From: Mytilinidion resinicola | Lineage: Eukaryota; Ascomycota; Dothideomycetes; Mytilinidiales; Mytilinidiaceae | DNA length: 64,000 nucleotides | Direction: 5' to 3' | NCBI RefSeq assembly: GCF_010093595.1 | Contig: NW_022985477.1 | Coordinates: 85,685-149,684 of the forward strand | Position numbers and translations under genes: made by a program | Shown: positions 10,236-20,375 of the stretch, piece by piece | Layout of the letters: each line of letters begins with the position of its first letter | Numbering within the stretch: position 1 is the stretch's first letter | The notes under the pieces: generated by a model | The model's database searches: none | What the model saw: the letters and a program-made list of their open reading frames with translations, nothing else | Told to the model about the DNA's origin: nothing

Positions 10236-11208
10236 CTCTGCTGATTCAAAATGGATGATTCAAGAGAAAGATATCTCGTTACGGTGGAAGAGTTGAGGTT
10301 CAAGTTCTTTCAATGTCCGAGGCCTCGGTACAGGGGAAGACGGATGTAGCGAAGCACTTGAAAGTGACGACAAGAACTTCAAAAGTGAGTATGTCAAGCG
10401 ATAGATGCGAGGGGGTTGACGGTGAAGCTTGATATGTGAGTGGCAGAGCGGGACGTATACACGATAGCTTGGTGCGCTGTGTGCGCTGTCCATGTACTAT
10501 ATGAAATACCGTGAGACACAGGCTGGTAGTATGCTCGTACCAGCCGATGTCGATCCGCGGCCGAGCAGGTGATGGAGCATCTGCACACCATGGCACCACC
10601 CGCAGCCCAAGCCCCGCATGGATTGGCGTGCCTCCCCGCTCCGAGAGCCTCGGAGGCTATTGGACAGGACTGCGCTGTATCCGTGACGTTTTCGTGTTTT
10701 GCCCCATGTTGTTTAGCCTACGAGCCTGCGCCAAAGTAGTGGCCGTCTGTGCCGTTAATCTGTGTCTCCATCCACGGTATTGAAGGTGTTCCATTGGGTT
10801 GGAAGCAGCTTCTGTGTAGCAGAGTTGATGGCGCCGCGGATGTGATCGAGTGATCTTTCATCATAATGCGGGGTGGATGTTCGACCGTTGGGTGACGGTG
10901 GGGTGAGAAAGGGGCTGTCACCTGGTTGGACAGGGCTGAGTTGTCCGGATCCTACCGACGGCATTGCCGGCTGCTCTGCTAACTTACCCGGCCGCATTTC
11001 CGACCGCATTTCCGACCGCTGCAGTTCGGTCACCATGTTTGTTGCACGTGTCTCTCGAGTTCGAAGAGATATAGCAAAAATAGATCCATTACAGACCTGT
11101 CTAGTGCCATCATTCGCTAGGAAAGACGTGATGCAGTGGCGGTATTGTGATGCAGTGATTTAGGAAGCCAAAAAGTTGATGGCTTCTGCAAGAGAAAGAA
11201 CAAAATTG
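10236..11208. other. Intergenic region between the 9715 gene and tRNA-Val
   Basis: Apart from one weak small open frame (10755-11036) I see no gene or repeat here. Confidence 0.4.
10755..11036 (-). CDS. Possible small protein, 93 aa, unrecognised
   Basis: ATG-started open frame rich in Pro, Ser, Thr and Gly, with a more structured end (YDERSLDHIRGAINSATQKL). A strong GGTAAGT donor-like site lies after residue 17, so the visible frame may be wrongly joined or one exon of a larger gene. No family recognised; no supporting neighbour. Confidence 0.3.
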   Translation of the reverse strand: MVTELQRSEMRSEMRPGKLAEQPAMPSVGSGQLSPVQPGDSPFLTPPSPNGRTSTPHYDERSLDHIRGAINSATQKLLPTQWNTFNTVDGDTD

Positions 11209-11345
11209 TAGTCCCACTGGGGATCGAACCCAGGACCTTTCGCGTTGCTTTTAGGCAATGTGAGGCGAACTGGACGGAGAATTAGACCGTTTTGATGGAA
11301 TGGAGGAGGATTCAGCTTACCGTCATACCACTAGACCATAGGACT
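11209..11345 (-). tRNA. tRNA-Val(CAC) with two interruptions
   Basis: Reading the minus strand, acceptor stem AGTCCTA (11345-11339) pairs with TGGGACT (11216-11210), followed by discriminator A at 11209. A box TGGTCTAGTGG; D arm GTC/GAC; base 26 is G at 11321. Anticodon stem TTCGC (11269-11265) pairs with GCGAA (11243-11239) around loop CTCACAC, giving anticodon CAC with T33 and A37. Variable loop AGGTC; T arm CTGGG-TTCGATC-CCCAG. Two segments must be removed: 11245-11258 (14 nt) at the canonical 37/38 site, itself a TTGC/GCAA hairpin, and 11270-11320 (51 nt) between positions 26 and 27. What remains is a complete 72-nt cloverleaf. A short T run (AATTTTG) follows the 3' end. Confidence 0.85.
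11270..11320 (-). other. 51-nt insertion in tRNA-Val with GT-AG ends
   Basis: Starts GTAAGC right after tRNA position 26, has CTAAT 12-16 nt before the end and finishes TCCAG right before the anticodon stem. These are the marks of a short spliceosomal intron, not of a bulge-helix-bulge tRNA intron. A GACGG/CCGTC pairing across the insertion is also possible. The exact ends could shift by one base. Confidence 0.7.
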
Positions 11346-13040
11346 TTGGTTGATAGCGAAAAATATTCAATATACAAAACTCTGTAGCGTGAAGGCAAAA
11401 AGCAATCCGAAGGGCGGTATCATGTGCCCCTTTCGCTTTTGAACACGCCGAACCGCCCTATGGACACCTAATATTGGCGGCGTACCAACGACTTTCCTGA
11501 CAGAGAAACCAGGCCTAGCCATAAAATGCCATAAAAATGTGGGCTAGCCACCACATTCGCGCTCGATTTTAGAGGAAAACAGCTGAAATCTCGAACAGTA
11601 ATGATATGTTTTAGTGTAGATATGCACCGAGGCGAGGTATCGAGCAAAACTGCTCTATTATCCCGAAATTCTGGTTTTGGTTGGTTCGGGTTCCCACTCG
11701 TTCATCACCATCATCCATCATCAGTGCACACGTAAGGAAAGACTCCCTAGACGTATAACAGTAACCATGCCATTCAAGCTTTTTCACACAAATTTGTTGA
11801 CGACGGAAGGCCGCCGTGTGAAGTGCTCCCAGACACTGAAAATATCAGAATGTGATGTGAAGTCCCGCGCGTTGTGATTCAGGCTTCCACGCGAGCTGCC
11901 TGCCCTCTCACTTTTCACTCTGTCTGAAACCCTCCATATGTTCCAAGAAAACAGCTCACGAGAAAAGTTCATCATGCCATGATCTAGGTAGAACTTGATG
12001 CGAGTTTCACATTTGCATCTTCATAAACAGCCTTCAGATGGACGTGGATGCTCTCTAGATTCTCCGGACTCCATAGGCCGACATTCTCAAGCGTCTTTCG
12101 CGTGAGAGAAATCGATTGCATTTATGAAAACCAGACAGAGCGGCGACACTAGAATTGCTTTGCAGTCTTGCGCGGCCAATCTCCGAGAAGGGTAGGGCTA
12201 CTATTTCAGTGCGGCATTCTTGGCTGATACGATTTTGGATATTCCCAACCTTCTGTGCTGTCTCCCCTTGACGATCTCTAGAATCGATAATCTCTAGATT
12301 CTCTAGAGACACTAGTCCTACGTCTATGGCAAATAGAGTTATCGTGAATTGGCTGAGTGGTCTCAGAATCACTGGAACATTCAGTGCTTCGATGTCTGAG
12401 GGAGAAGCCATAGCTGCAATCGCATCTGACCGGCTCGCCGATATTAAGAAGACCGACTTTAAAGTCTCCAAGCATATCGGAAAGGAGAAGAGTGCTCGCG
12501 CCGGACTACTCCAAGCGCCATTGCCATCACAGCGAATCTCAGCGGTACGGAAATTGATATCACACCCCACAAAATAGGGCAAGATTACGCCTCAGACACG
12601 CCATGGTCGACACTGGAAAGATAAGAATGTCAAGAGTTTCAACATCGGCAACTTAATCCTTTCGGATGAAGTAATGCTTCCCAACGATCATGATAAGCTA
12701 TGCATACGGTTAGGGGTAAAGGCCCATTGCAGCAATAGTACTGGGTCACAAGTCCGAGCACACCGATATACATTACTCCAGCCACACTCTTGCTCACTCG
12801 ACATTACTGAAAGGAGCACCTTAGCTAGGAGGTATTATCGTCGTCAAAGCAGAGTCTAGTTTCCATTACGTTGGCCTTTACATCGTACTTAGAGTTTCAA
12901 AAGCCTATCGGGGTACCCCAAGCAGTCGCAGGGAGTGCTCAAACCTATGCCTTGGTAATTTAATTCTTCAAGTCAGCTTCTGCCAGCAAGCGAACTACAA
13001 CAAGCACCCTCATCTTCGTACTCTCAAAGCGCTCGCCGAA
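11346..13040. other. Gene-poor stretch upstream of tRNA-Val
   Basis: 1.7 kb without a convincing gene. A minus-strand open frame of up to 175 codons (12055-12582) lacks an early ATG and recognisable features. Short CTCTAGATTCTC palindromic motifs recur near 12050 and 12285. Confidence 0.4.
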
Positions 13041-13415
13041 ATGTCCCGCCAGAGCAAATTTCAGGAGAAAAGTGCATGCGCGATGCTACTGGGGTCTCTC
13101 GAAGTCCGGCGCGTTCCCTTCTCGAAGAAAGCCAATAGTGTCGAAGCTAAGATAGATGGCAAGACGAAAGACACATCTAGAACGATAGCGATGATTGGAA
13201 ATACTCGACCGAACGGCGTTATTCAGAATGTAGCATCACCAGAGCTAGTTGCGCAAGAAGACGTAGACCAAATCATTGAGGATGTGACCGACGATGAATT
13301 GGATCTTGACGACGACGACCCTGGCGCGCAGCCCCCAGGCAATAGAAGTGATCTATGCGCAACGACAGATATTTTTCGGCTGGCAAAGAAACCGCCAACA
13401 GGACATGATTCATAA
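13041..13415 (+). CDS. Possible 124-aa acidic-tailed protein, unrecognised
   Basis: ATG-started open frame; basic N-terminal half, then an acidic run (DVTDDELDLDDDDPG) near residues 80-95. No family recognised. It could be a small gene or one exon of a longer one. A MITE lies 73 bp downstream of the stop. Confidence 0.35.
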   Translation: MSRQSKFQEKSACAMLLGSLEVRRVPFSKKANSVEAKIDGKTKDTSRTIAMIGNTRPNGVIQNVASPELVAQEDVDQIIEDVTDDELDLDDDDPGAQPPGNRSDLCATTDIFRLAKKPPTGHDS

Positions 13416-13488
13416 ACGAACCACACCACACCACGGAACCCAGAATCTCCCCCATCTCCCACCCCTCCATCCAAACCCTTCCCGCATA

Positions 13489-13600
13489 CAGTATCCCCCC
13501 CTGTACGGGCTGCGCAGGTCAGTGCTGGGCAAGGGTCAATTACACTGTAAAAACCCTTGTCCAGCACTGACCTGCGCAGCCCGTACAGGGGGGGATACTG
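13489..13600. mobile_element. Palindromic MITE with TA target duplication (copy 1)
   Basis: 112-bp element flanked by TA at 13487-13488 and 13601-13602, as for Tc1/mariner-pogo elements. The ends start CAGTATCC followed by a run of seven C and form inverted repeats about 50 bp long with one mismatch (GGGCAAGGG against GGACAAGGG); only a short spacer remains, so the whole element can fold as a hairpin. No coding capacity. It is related in its terminal bases to the element at 18067-18180. Confidence 0.88.
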
Positions 13601-13602
13601 TA

Positions 13603-14276
13603 CCATGCCAACACATGGCCCTCGATCCATCGCACCGTCGGCTACCACACCACAGCACCGAGAACCACGGACGGACCACCCACACAGACCAACCACACGG
13701 GAGCGGGCCACCATCCGCACCCGCCAAGCCGGGGAGCAAACCGGGGGGTGGGCGCGGGGGGGCCCTGCATGCCTTGACTCAGCAACCACGAGGGAGTTGA
13801 CATTGCGCAGTTCGCATTTGGTGCCGGGGGATGTTGGCGGGGGCTCGGGCCGGGGTGCGTGTGCGTTCCGGGGGTGGGCTGGGGATTGGGCGGCTAGTTT
13901 CATGCGTCATGCGTAGCGGCATTTTGGAGAGTCAGTTTTTGGGGGCATACGGGGTGGGTACACTATCCACTACCAGAAGCAAGAATGGCGTTGGTGTTCA
14001 GTTCAAGAGTTTTAGAGTTTCTGTTGCAAGATGGCGCGGTTGATATTGACTGACATCTGAGACGCATTCTAGCTGCAATTAATTGCTGCTCAATTGAATG
14101 ACCTAAAAGATTGTCCAAACTCCACTAGTTCCAGGGAATCTGGAACAAGGGATCCGATTGCTCTCTAGGATCATCCGAATAACATCTCCTCGTCGTCTCC
14201 CTCTTGAACTTTGCCCTTTCCCTTCACCTTTTTGGCTTCAGATTCGTCGCCGGAGTCCCGACCTCTCTTAGAAGTG
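13603..14276. other. Intergenic region between MITE copy 1 and the pogo-type element
   Basis: GC-rich first half (13620-13900). Long overlapping frames on both strands come from composition and include the MITE palindrome. No gene supported. Confidence 0.4.
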
Positions 14277-15328
14277 ATCACCAACTCGTGCACGGCCACC
14301 AGCTAATGCACGGTTACCGAGCGCCACCACCACCATCTTCAAAAATTCACAACTTCATCAATTTTCTACTAAATTGCTTCAAACATGGATCAAATGGAAG
14401 CCGCGATCGCGGAGCTTCGTATCAGCGATGTCAAGAACATCACAAAGGTTGCTAGGGAACACGGGATTAACCGGAGTACCCTCTCTCGCCACTACCATGG
14501 AAAGACAGTATCTCGATCGGATGCGCACGAAAATCAACGAAACCTCAACGCTGCGCAATCGGCTGCGCTTCTTGGCTATATTGAAAGCCTCACAGAGAGA
14601 GGATTGCCTCCTACCATCGAAATGCTAAGGAATATAGCTGCCGAGATTATAGGCTATGTACCAGGCAAGAATTGGGCCACCAGGTGGATTTCTACGCACA
14701 GTACAGTTGTAATGGAAGAGTGCACGGCAGGGGGCTCGTAGATGGAATTGACGATTTCGTGTATTGAGAGACGAATCCTTAAGGAATCGTGATGCGTGGC
14801 CTAGGGCTGTATATACCCCGGCCTAAGCGAGCACGTGACTCGCAGAGGTCTCACAGGCTATACGCCTGCGCAGGCGGCTGCATGATTTGGAGAGGATGTA
14901 TCTGCATCCTGTCCGGTGGCTATATACTGTAGGTGCTCCGGTCACCTCACAGTATTGCTCAGCAGAAAGAGGATGCACGTGAGAAGGAAGCCCAGCAGGC
15001 ATTTAGGCAATTGATTGGTGAAAGTAAAGCTAAGAAGCTATTCACACCAATAAAGAAGGGCTTAAGGAAGGCAGAACAAAAGGTGATAATTGATTTGGAG
15101 GAGGAAGAGGCCCCCACAGCTTTAGGCCGACCACGGCGTCAAAAGAGGCTTCCTCTTTGATTTGACGATGACGTTGTGTATATAGAATGAAAGAGCAGCC
15201 TCAGTTGCCTCACCTCCTTGATTTTTGTGTATATAGGACGTTGCGTTGTGTTGCAAAGCTTCAAGTTGTGATTCGAGTTGATTTTCGGAATCCGTGCATG
15301 AGGTGGTGGCCGTGCACGAGTTGGTGAT
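14277..15328 (+). mobile_element. Internally deleted pogo/Fot1-type DNA transposon
   Basis: Imperfect inverted repeats at 14277-14320 and 15286-15328 share ATCACCAACTCGTGCACGG followed by CCACCA and ATGCACGG. Between them lie the start and end of a pogo-family transposase without the catalytic middle, so the copy is non-autonomous. The sequence shows little RIP. I could not find a clean TA duplication just outside, so the true ends may lie slightly further out. Confidence 0.65.
14385..15160 (+). pseudogene. Pogo/Fot1-family transposase remnant, DDE domain deleted
   Basis: First part 14385-14741: helix-turn-helix of the psq/CENP-B type (ISDVKNITKVAREHGINRST, LSRHYHGK) and the start of the second DNA-binding domain (GLPPTIEMLRNIAAEI, GKNWATRWI). 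The frame then runs into unrelated sequence and a stop. Second part about 14933-15160: Lys/Glu-rich C-terminal tail (EKEAQQAFRQLIGESKAKKL) typical of these transposases. The DDE catalytic domain of several hundred residues expected between them is missing, replaced by about 190 bp that include a palindromic GCCTGCGCAGGCGG motif near 14866. Confidence 0.7.
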
Positions 15329-15508
15329 GGTCAAAGCATATTGAGTGTTCCAGACACCTTGCTTAACATGTATGCATAGTATGACTCTTATTAGATAGCT
15401 TCCCATGTATGTATGTAAGGTCTAGTCTATCGACGGAGCTACATATATACAACAGTGATTTTTGGCTCCACCAAGCCAACTGCCCCGGTGTTTTCAACAT
15501 CCCACCAT

Positions 15509-17627
15509 CTACAACCAAGGACCACCCGCGGCAACAACAGGGCCGTCCCCAGTATCCGTCTCCGGGTTGATGCGCAGGCCCTCTACAAGCTTAACATCCA
15601 CCTCACCCGTCAGAAGGTTGTCGAAGCTCTTGCTGAGCGCCACAAACGCAATACACGGCACGCCTAACGCGATAGTAGCATAATATATGATGCGGAAGCT
15701 GCTAATAAACGCCTTCTGCAGTCCCATCACCGCGAGACCAATCTGCTCCGGCTTCAGCGCCGCAAGCGCCGGGCTGGTTGTGATGCCGGCCATGAGGGCT
15801 TGGATGACCTGGGGAATGACGGTGGGGTCGACGCCGGCTTCCGCGAGCGGGACGGCGACGTCTGTCGGGAGGAGCTCGGTGAGCTTGTTGGTGAGGATGA
15901 CGGAGTAGGCAAAGCCGGCGGCGGAGGAGCCGATGACGCGCAAGAAGACGTCGAATTGGAAGGCGGTGCCGAGCCAGCGGTGAGGGACGAGTTGCATATA
16001 GGATGTCATGCCCACGACGATTCCGCTGTAGACAATGCCCATGAGGCAGACGATGGCGAGGGAGCCGGAGGACTTGGTGGGAGCTGTGGAATGGTCAGAT
16101 GGAAGGACTTTCCAATATTTTTTGCGAGAATAGATGAGCGCTTACACAAAGTAGCTTGACAAGCGGACAACAGAGTCAAGGTAAAGACCAGGAATGTGAG
16201 GATCCAACGTGAGAATCTCGCGAACTTCTGGAAGATCAAGCCATACAGTGGCGAGAAAAAGATGCCTGCAAGCGGTGCTGCCGAGGTGTACCACCCGGCT
16301 ATGATGGAGTCCTGAGTATAGAGTAGGTGTACTTGCTGGGGCCAGACAACAGAGGTAGTGTTGAAAACTAGGGCGCAGAAGAGAATCGGGAAGAGGAAGG
16401 TGGTGAACTGGCGGTATTGTGCAAAGACCGTGCTGGGGAACATGGCGAATGTGAGTTTGTTTCGCATAATGAAGCCGTACGGGATTGTGCCAATAACCAT
16501 GCACAGACCAGAAATGAGCGTTCCTAGAGTCTTTGGGTCGTCCCTAGGTGCTAAAATGAGCCATATGTCTCAACGTAATCAAATGGAAGACTTACCAAGG
16601 ATATTGGAAGAGCCCAAAGGTGACACCGAGAAGAGCGAGACAAGCTCCCATGACCACGAGAACTGCGGCAGTCCAGTCCAAGTTGAGAAGCTGCTGCGAA
16701 GCTTTCCTTCCCTCATATCTGACGTATTGATTCATTGGGTGATAGAACAGGAACGTGAGGATGAAAGCCAGAATGTTGATGGCAAAAGGGATCCAGAATA
16801 TGACAGTCCAGTCGTAATGGATCAAAATGCTTGCAGCTGTAGAGACGTTAGTCGCTGAGCATTGATACAACTGTATTGCGACCCCTAGGGAAGCTCACCA
16901 GTGACAGGACCGAAAGCAGCAGCAGGTGCAAGTGCGGCGGCAAATGACCCGATCGCAAACGGTCGCGAGTGTCGAGGTACCATTTCTGAAAGAGCTGGAA
17001 TAGCAAGCTGGTGCATGGCAGCTCCCATCCCGGTGATAGCACATGCTCCATATAGCCTCGGGATCGTGGACACATTCGCCGATACAATGAGACCGATGAA
17101 AGCGAGCACACTTCCCGCGAGGATGAAGTTGCGTCGGCCATAGATGTCGGACAAGTACCCTATCACAGGTGCAGGCACAGTGGCTGTGAAGATGGCCATT
17201 TGGCCAACCCATGGGTACTCATTTGTCGGGCCTGGGAAAAAAGATGAGCACTCTTTCTATGACGCACAAAGGAGGAGCCTACCAAGCTTCGCGTTCAAAT
17301 ATGTCATGGAGTTCTGAACTAATACTTGACTATACACGTCCGAAATGAAGCCCAGAAGGAGACCCTAAACATAAATTAGTTTCCAGAAGACTTTGACGAC
17401 GTGGTATCGACGGCAATGGTATAGGAGGATTAGGAGAAGGCCTAGAAGGGATGTCAACTTACAGAAAGTGCTAGCCATTTTCCTATGGAGAAGTGGAATG
17501 GTTCCTCAGTTGTAGCCCGTGTGTCGTAGCGTTCAACGGTTTGATCGAAACCTCCCTTCTCAACATCATGACTGTAAGACTCTGTAGGAGTGGCATTCCC
17601 CTCATTAGATGCCTGTGACGACGCCAT
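15509..17627 (-). CDS. MFS efflux transporter, TRI12-like family
   Basis: Plasma-membrane major-facilitator transporter of the 14-span drug/siderophore/TRI12 group, which export or import small hydrophobic compounds with proton exchange; the substrate cannot be told. Six exons: 17463-17627, 17283-17364, 16899-17231, 16596-16836, 16146-16543 and 15509-16083; 597 aa, normal for the family. All introns are GT-AG and 51-98 nt. Motif A variant GYLSDIYGRRNF near residues 107-118; repeated hydrophobic spans throughout (FILAGSVLAFIGLIV, VIFWIPFAINILAFILTFLF, AILVLMG-like and LGVPCIAFVAL); soluble N- and C-termini. No secondary-metabolite core genes lie nearby, so a cluster role is not supported. A MITE sits about 440 bp upstream of the ATG. 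Confidence 0.88.
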
Positions 17628-18309
17628 GATGTGCAAGAGCTTAGAGAAACGTTCTGTGTGACACTCGAATTGAGGAAACCAGGTACAGCCCTTCGAATTC
17701 CATCTGAAGGGAAACCCCAGAAATATATAAGAATCTAGAAAACGCCGAGACGGTGCACAACTTCGCCAAGCAAGCATGCAGCCGTTTTCGGGATTGCGAA
17801 GGCGGCTGTCTCCGAGAAATCAGAAGATCATCATCGGTACCGTACCTTCAAGGCAAGGGCCAGCATCATTCATGCACAACAAGGGGCGGGGAAGAGCAAC
17901 CGGGGAACAGAAGGCATTGGCCACCCGGATCAAAGAAGAAATGCTGGGGTGGATCGGACTTTATTCGTCTAGGTCAGATCTACTACTCTCAAGAAAACCG
18001 AAATGAAGCAAAAGCGCCGGAGCGTGGAGACATTAGAACCGTTGATTTGGGAAATGAGACTCTCTACACTCTCCCCCCTGTACGGACTGGACACCACCGT
18101 GCGTAGAACAGGGGATTTTACATACAAAAACCCATGTTTTGCGCACGGCTGTGTCCAGTCCGTACGGGGGGGGGAGAGTGTATACCATACCATGCATGCA
18201 GTATAACGTGCGTTTGTCTCCACCGTCCCCCGGAATGGACACAGACCTCCGAAGTGCGTCGCCAACCGCGTGGGCGTTTCGGGGTGATTGCTAGGTATGG
18301 CGCAGTTTC
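17628..18309. promoter_or_regulatory. MFS promoter region containing MITE copy 2
   Basis: 682 bp between the MFS start codon and the twinfilin stop codon. Apart from the MITE at 18067-18180 I see no gene or repeat. Confidence 0.5.
18067..18180. mobile_element. Palindromic MITE with TA target duplication (copy 2)
   Basis: 114-bp element flanked by TA at 18065-18066 and 18181-18182. The ends begin CACTCTCCCCCC and GTACGGACTGGACAC is repeated in inverted form; the C/G runs differ in length (6 against 9). The outer motif matches copy 1 (CAxTxTCCCCCC then GTACGGxCTG), while the inner arms differ. No coding capacity. Confidence 0.85.
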
Positions 18310-19348
18310 CTAGCCTAGTAAATCCGGGGTCAAGTCTTCGGGACCATCAATTTCTATCTTCCTGGTCACTTCCACGCCCGCTTCCCTCGCAATCACATTT
18401 ACCAGTCCCGGAACTGCCATGGTATGGGTCATACGAGCCTTGACTGTGGCGTCTGGCGGGCAGCAATAGATGAAAATGAGCGAGCCGGATTCGGAATGAT
18501 TGTAGAAGGTGAAGCTTGGTTGTGGTGAGACTTTGGACGGAAGCTCAGACGGTAGTGCATGAATCTCGGACAGCCCAAGTGTGATAGTCTCGGTTGGAAC
18601 GTCGACAAACTAAGAGAAAAATGGTGAGATCCTTGTAGTAGAAGATAGTACTACATATGTACATAGATACACCATGTGGGTCTGAACTTACGAGTTGTAC
18701 GATACAGTAGATCCTCTCGACATCAAGTTCGTTAGTGCCGCTTTGGCCTCATCTGTTATGGGCATTGTCAGGCGGCGATCACACAGTCTGCAATGGTGTT
18801 TGGTGTAACCGAGATCCACGAATCGTGGCATACCCTGCGTCGCGTGCACTACCCTGTTCTCTCCCTCATCCATGTGTTCTGGACTCTCGAATTTGCTTAA
18901 CGACGCTTCTCTTGACTCCCACGCTCGCCAATCCAGAATGTCGGCAGGCTCCTTGCAGATACATGCATACAAAAGATTTTCGGCGCCTAATTCGGCAGCT
19001 ACAGCCAACCTTTCGTCCATGATGAGCTTTCGCTGATCCTGAGGGGCCAGAAAAGGAACATAGGTGATGAACACTAGTCTGCCCTGCTCTCTGATGATGA
19101 CATAAAGTGGAGATCTGGGAGTGATGTAGCCGTCGAGGAGGGAGAGCGAGGCCATCAAGTCTGGTTCCAAGTGTTTCTCGGGTGTAATGGCAGGAAGCGG
19201 CTGGAGATCATCAGAGACTTTGATGAGCAGCGCGAAGCACGACTCGTTGCACAAGAAGTCACTGATAGCTTTGTGGACGCGGCCTGCTAGAGCCATGTGA
19301 GTGACACTTGGCCATGCATAATGGGGGCCTTGAGTACATACCAGCCAT
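18310..19348 (-). CDS. twf1: Twinfilin (two ADF/cofilin domains), with an apparent frameshift
   Basis: Actin-monomer-binding protein with two ADF-H domains, acting at cortical actin patches. Exons: 19342-19348 (ATGGCTG), 18692-19286 and 18310-18609, joined at GTATGT...CTCTAG and GTAAGT...CTTAG. Domain 1 starts AAGRVHKAISDFLCNESCFA; the inter-domain linker ends LTMPITDEAKAAL; domain 2 continues with ELDVERIYCIVQLFVDVPTE and ends IEIDGPEDLTPDLLG. The two parts of domain 2 are in different frames: between 18752 and 18730 the frame shifts by one base, and no intron fits the few bases available. Without the shift the length would be about 300 aa, normal for the family. It is either a sequencing or assembly indel or a recent null allele. 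Confidence 0.75.
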
Positions 19349-20375
19349 ATCGAACTCCTCTTAGCAAATGCCGACCCTCTGACGGCTCTTAGCAAATAGC
19401 AGATATCCTTAGATTTCTAGGGGAAAGAATCTCTTATGAATTACTGCCTGTGGTGTTGGCGGACCAAATCACGCCGCGGACGCGCGGAGTTGACGCATAT
19501 CTCTGCGGAGAACTAGGCAGAGAACTCAGTTGTACAATGATGAAGGAAGCCTGATATAGCGGATGTCTGGTAGCAATACTACAGCATGAATCCAAGGTTG
19601 TCAGTCTATCTCTAGTGGTGCTCGTCGTATGTGTGATCTCTTTCGCAGCTATACCGTCCGAGGCAGTCAGGTCGGTTAACATATTGCTCAAAGCTGTTGA
19701 AGTATATGTCATCTAGATCTCTGAAGGCGCATCGAAGCGCTTCTGACAGCAGTAAACAAGTGTACACCGATCTATTGAAGCATAATCTACGAGTTCTGGT
19801 TTCCGCGCAGGCCGCGGGAGAGCTCCGAAGGAAGTCAAGACACGAGGCTTGGGACGGTGATGGATCAAAGACGACAGAAATGAATGTCGGGTAGCATGAT
19901 GCACACCGTTCTCTATGGCGAAAGAAGAGATGAATCGAGTTGTTGGGATAGAGGGAGCGGGATTCCGACTCTCTGCCAAGAAGAATCCCACATTTAGATG
20001 CAGGAACCACCCGCCTTACGTCACCGACACTTGAGCCGTCCTCCAGTTCACCCGTGTAGGCCATGCTCCACCGTCGCGCATCAGTACCAGCGTACAATTG
20101 CCGGCTGACAGTTGACAGCACTATTCCCGCGTGGCCTCTCCCTTGACGCTGGGGCGCGTCCTCCCCGATTCTGCAGCCATTCAACGACGAGCCCTTCACC
20201 CGCCTGCGTCTGCGAATACCTCGCCGCCAACGCATACGATCTCCACCCATCACCTCTCGGACTCGGCTATTCGCCATCACATCTCCAACCTTGAACCTCT
20301 TCACAGAGCGACTAATATTCGATATCATTGCCTTGCGAGCCCTACCCCCGATATCCAGACAGCAGCTTCCTCAGC
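19349..20375. promoter_or_regulatory. Divergent intergenic region, twf1 / 20376 gene
   Basis: About 1 kb between outward-facing genes. A minus-strand open frame of up to 238 codons (19612-20328) crosses it, but it has no recognisable domain and overlaps the likely 5' UTR of the plus-strand gene, so I do not call it. Confidence 0.45.

Noticed and set aside
12055..12582. Minus-strand open frame of up to 175 codons
   Set aside because: It begins at a non-ATG codon, has no recognisable domain and contains palindromic CTCTAGATTCTC motifs; probably chance.
13489..13600. Hairpin considered as a Rho-type terminator or small RNA gene
   Set aside because: Exact TA duplications and a second related copy at 18067 fit a transposable element better.
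13223..13903. 226-codon minus-strand open frame
   Set aside because: It runs through the MITE palindrome and overlaps another frame; produced by GC-rich composition.
15509..17627. MFS transporter as part of a secondary-metabolite cluster
   Set aside because: No polyketide synthase, NRPS, terpene or tailoring gene lies nearby in the window; family membership alone does not show a toxin link.
19612..20328. 238-codon minus-strand open frame upstream of the 20376 gene
   Set aside because: Arg/Ser-rich, low similarity to any family I know, overlaps the likely 5' UTR of the plus-strand gene. Kept as doubtful; RNA-seq would decide.
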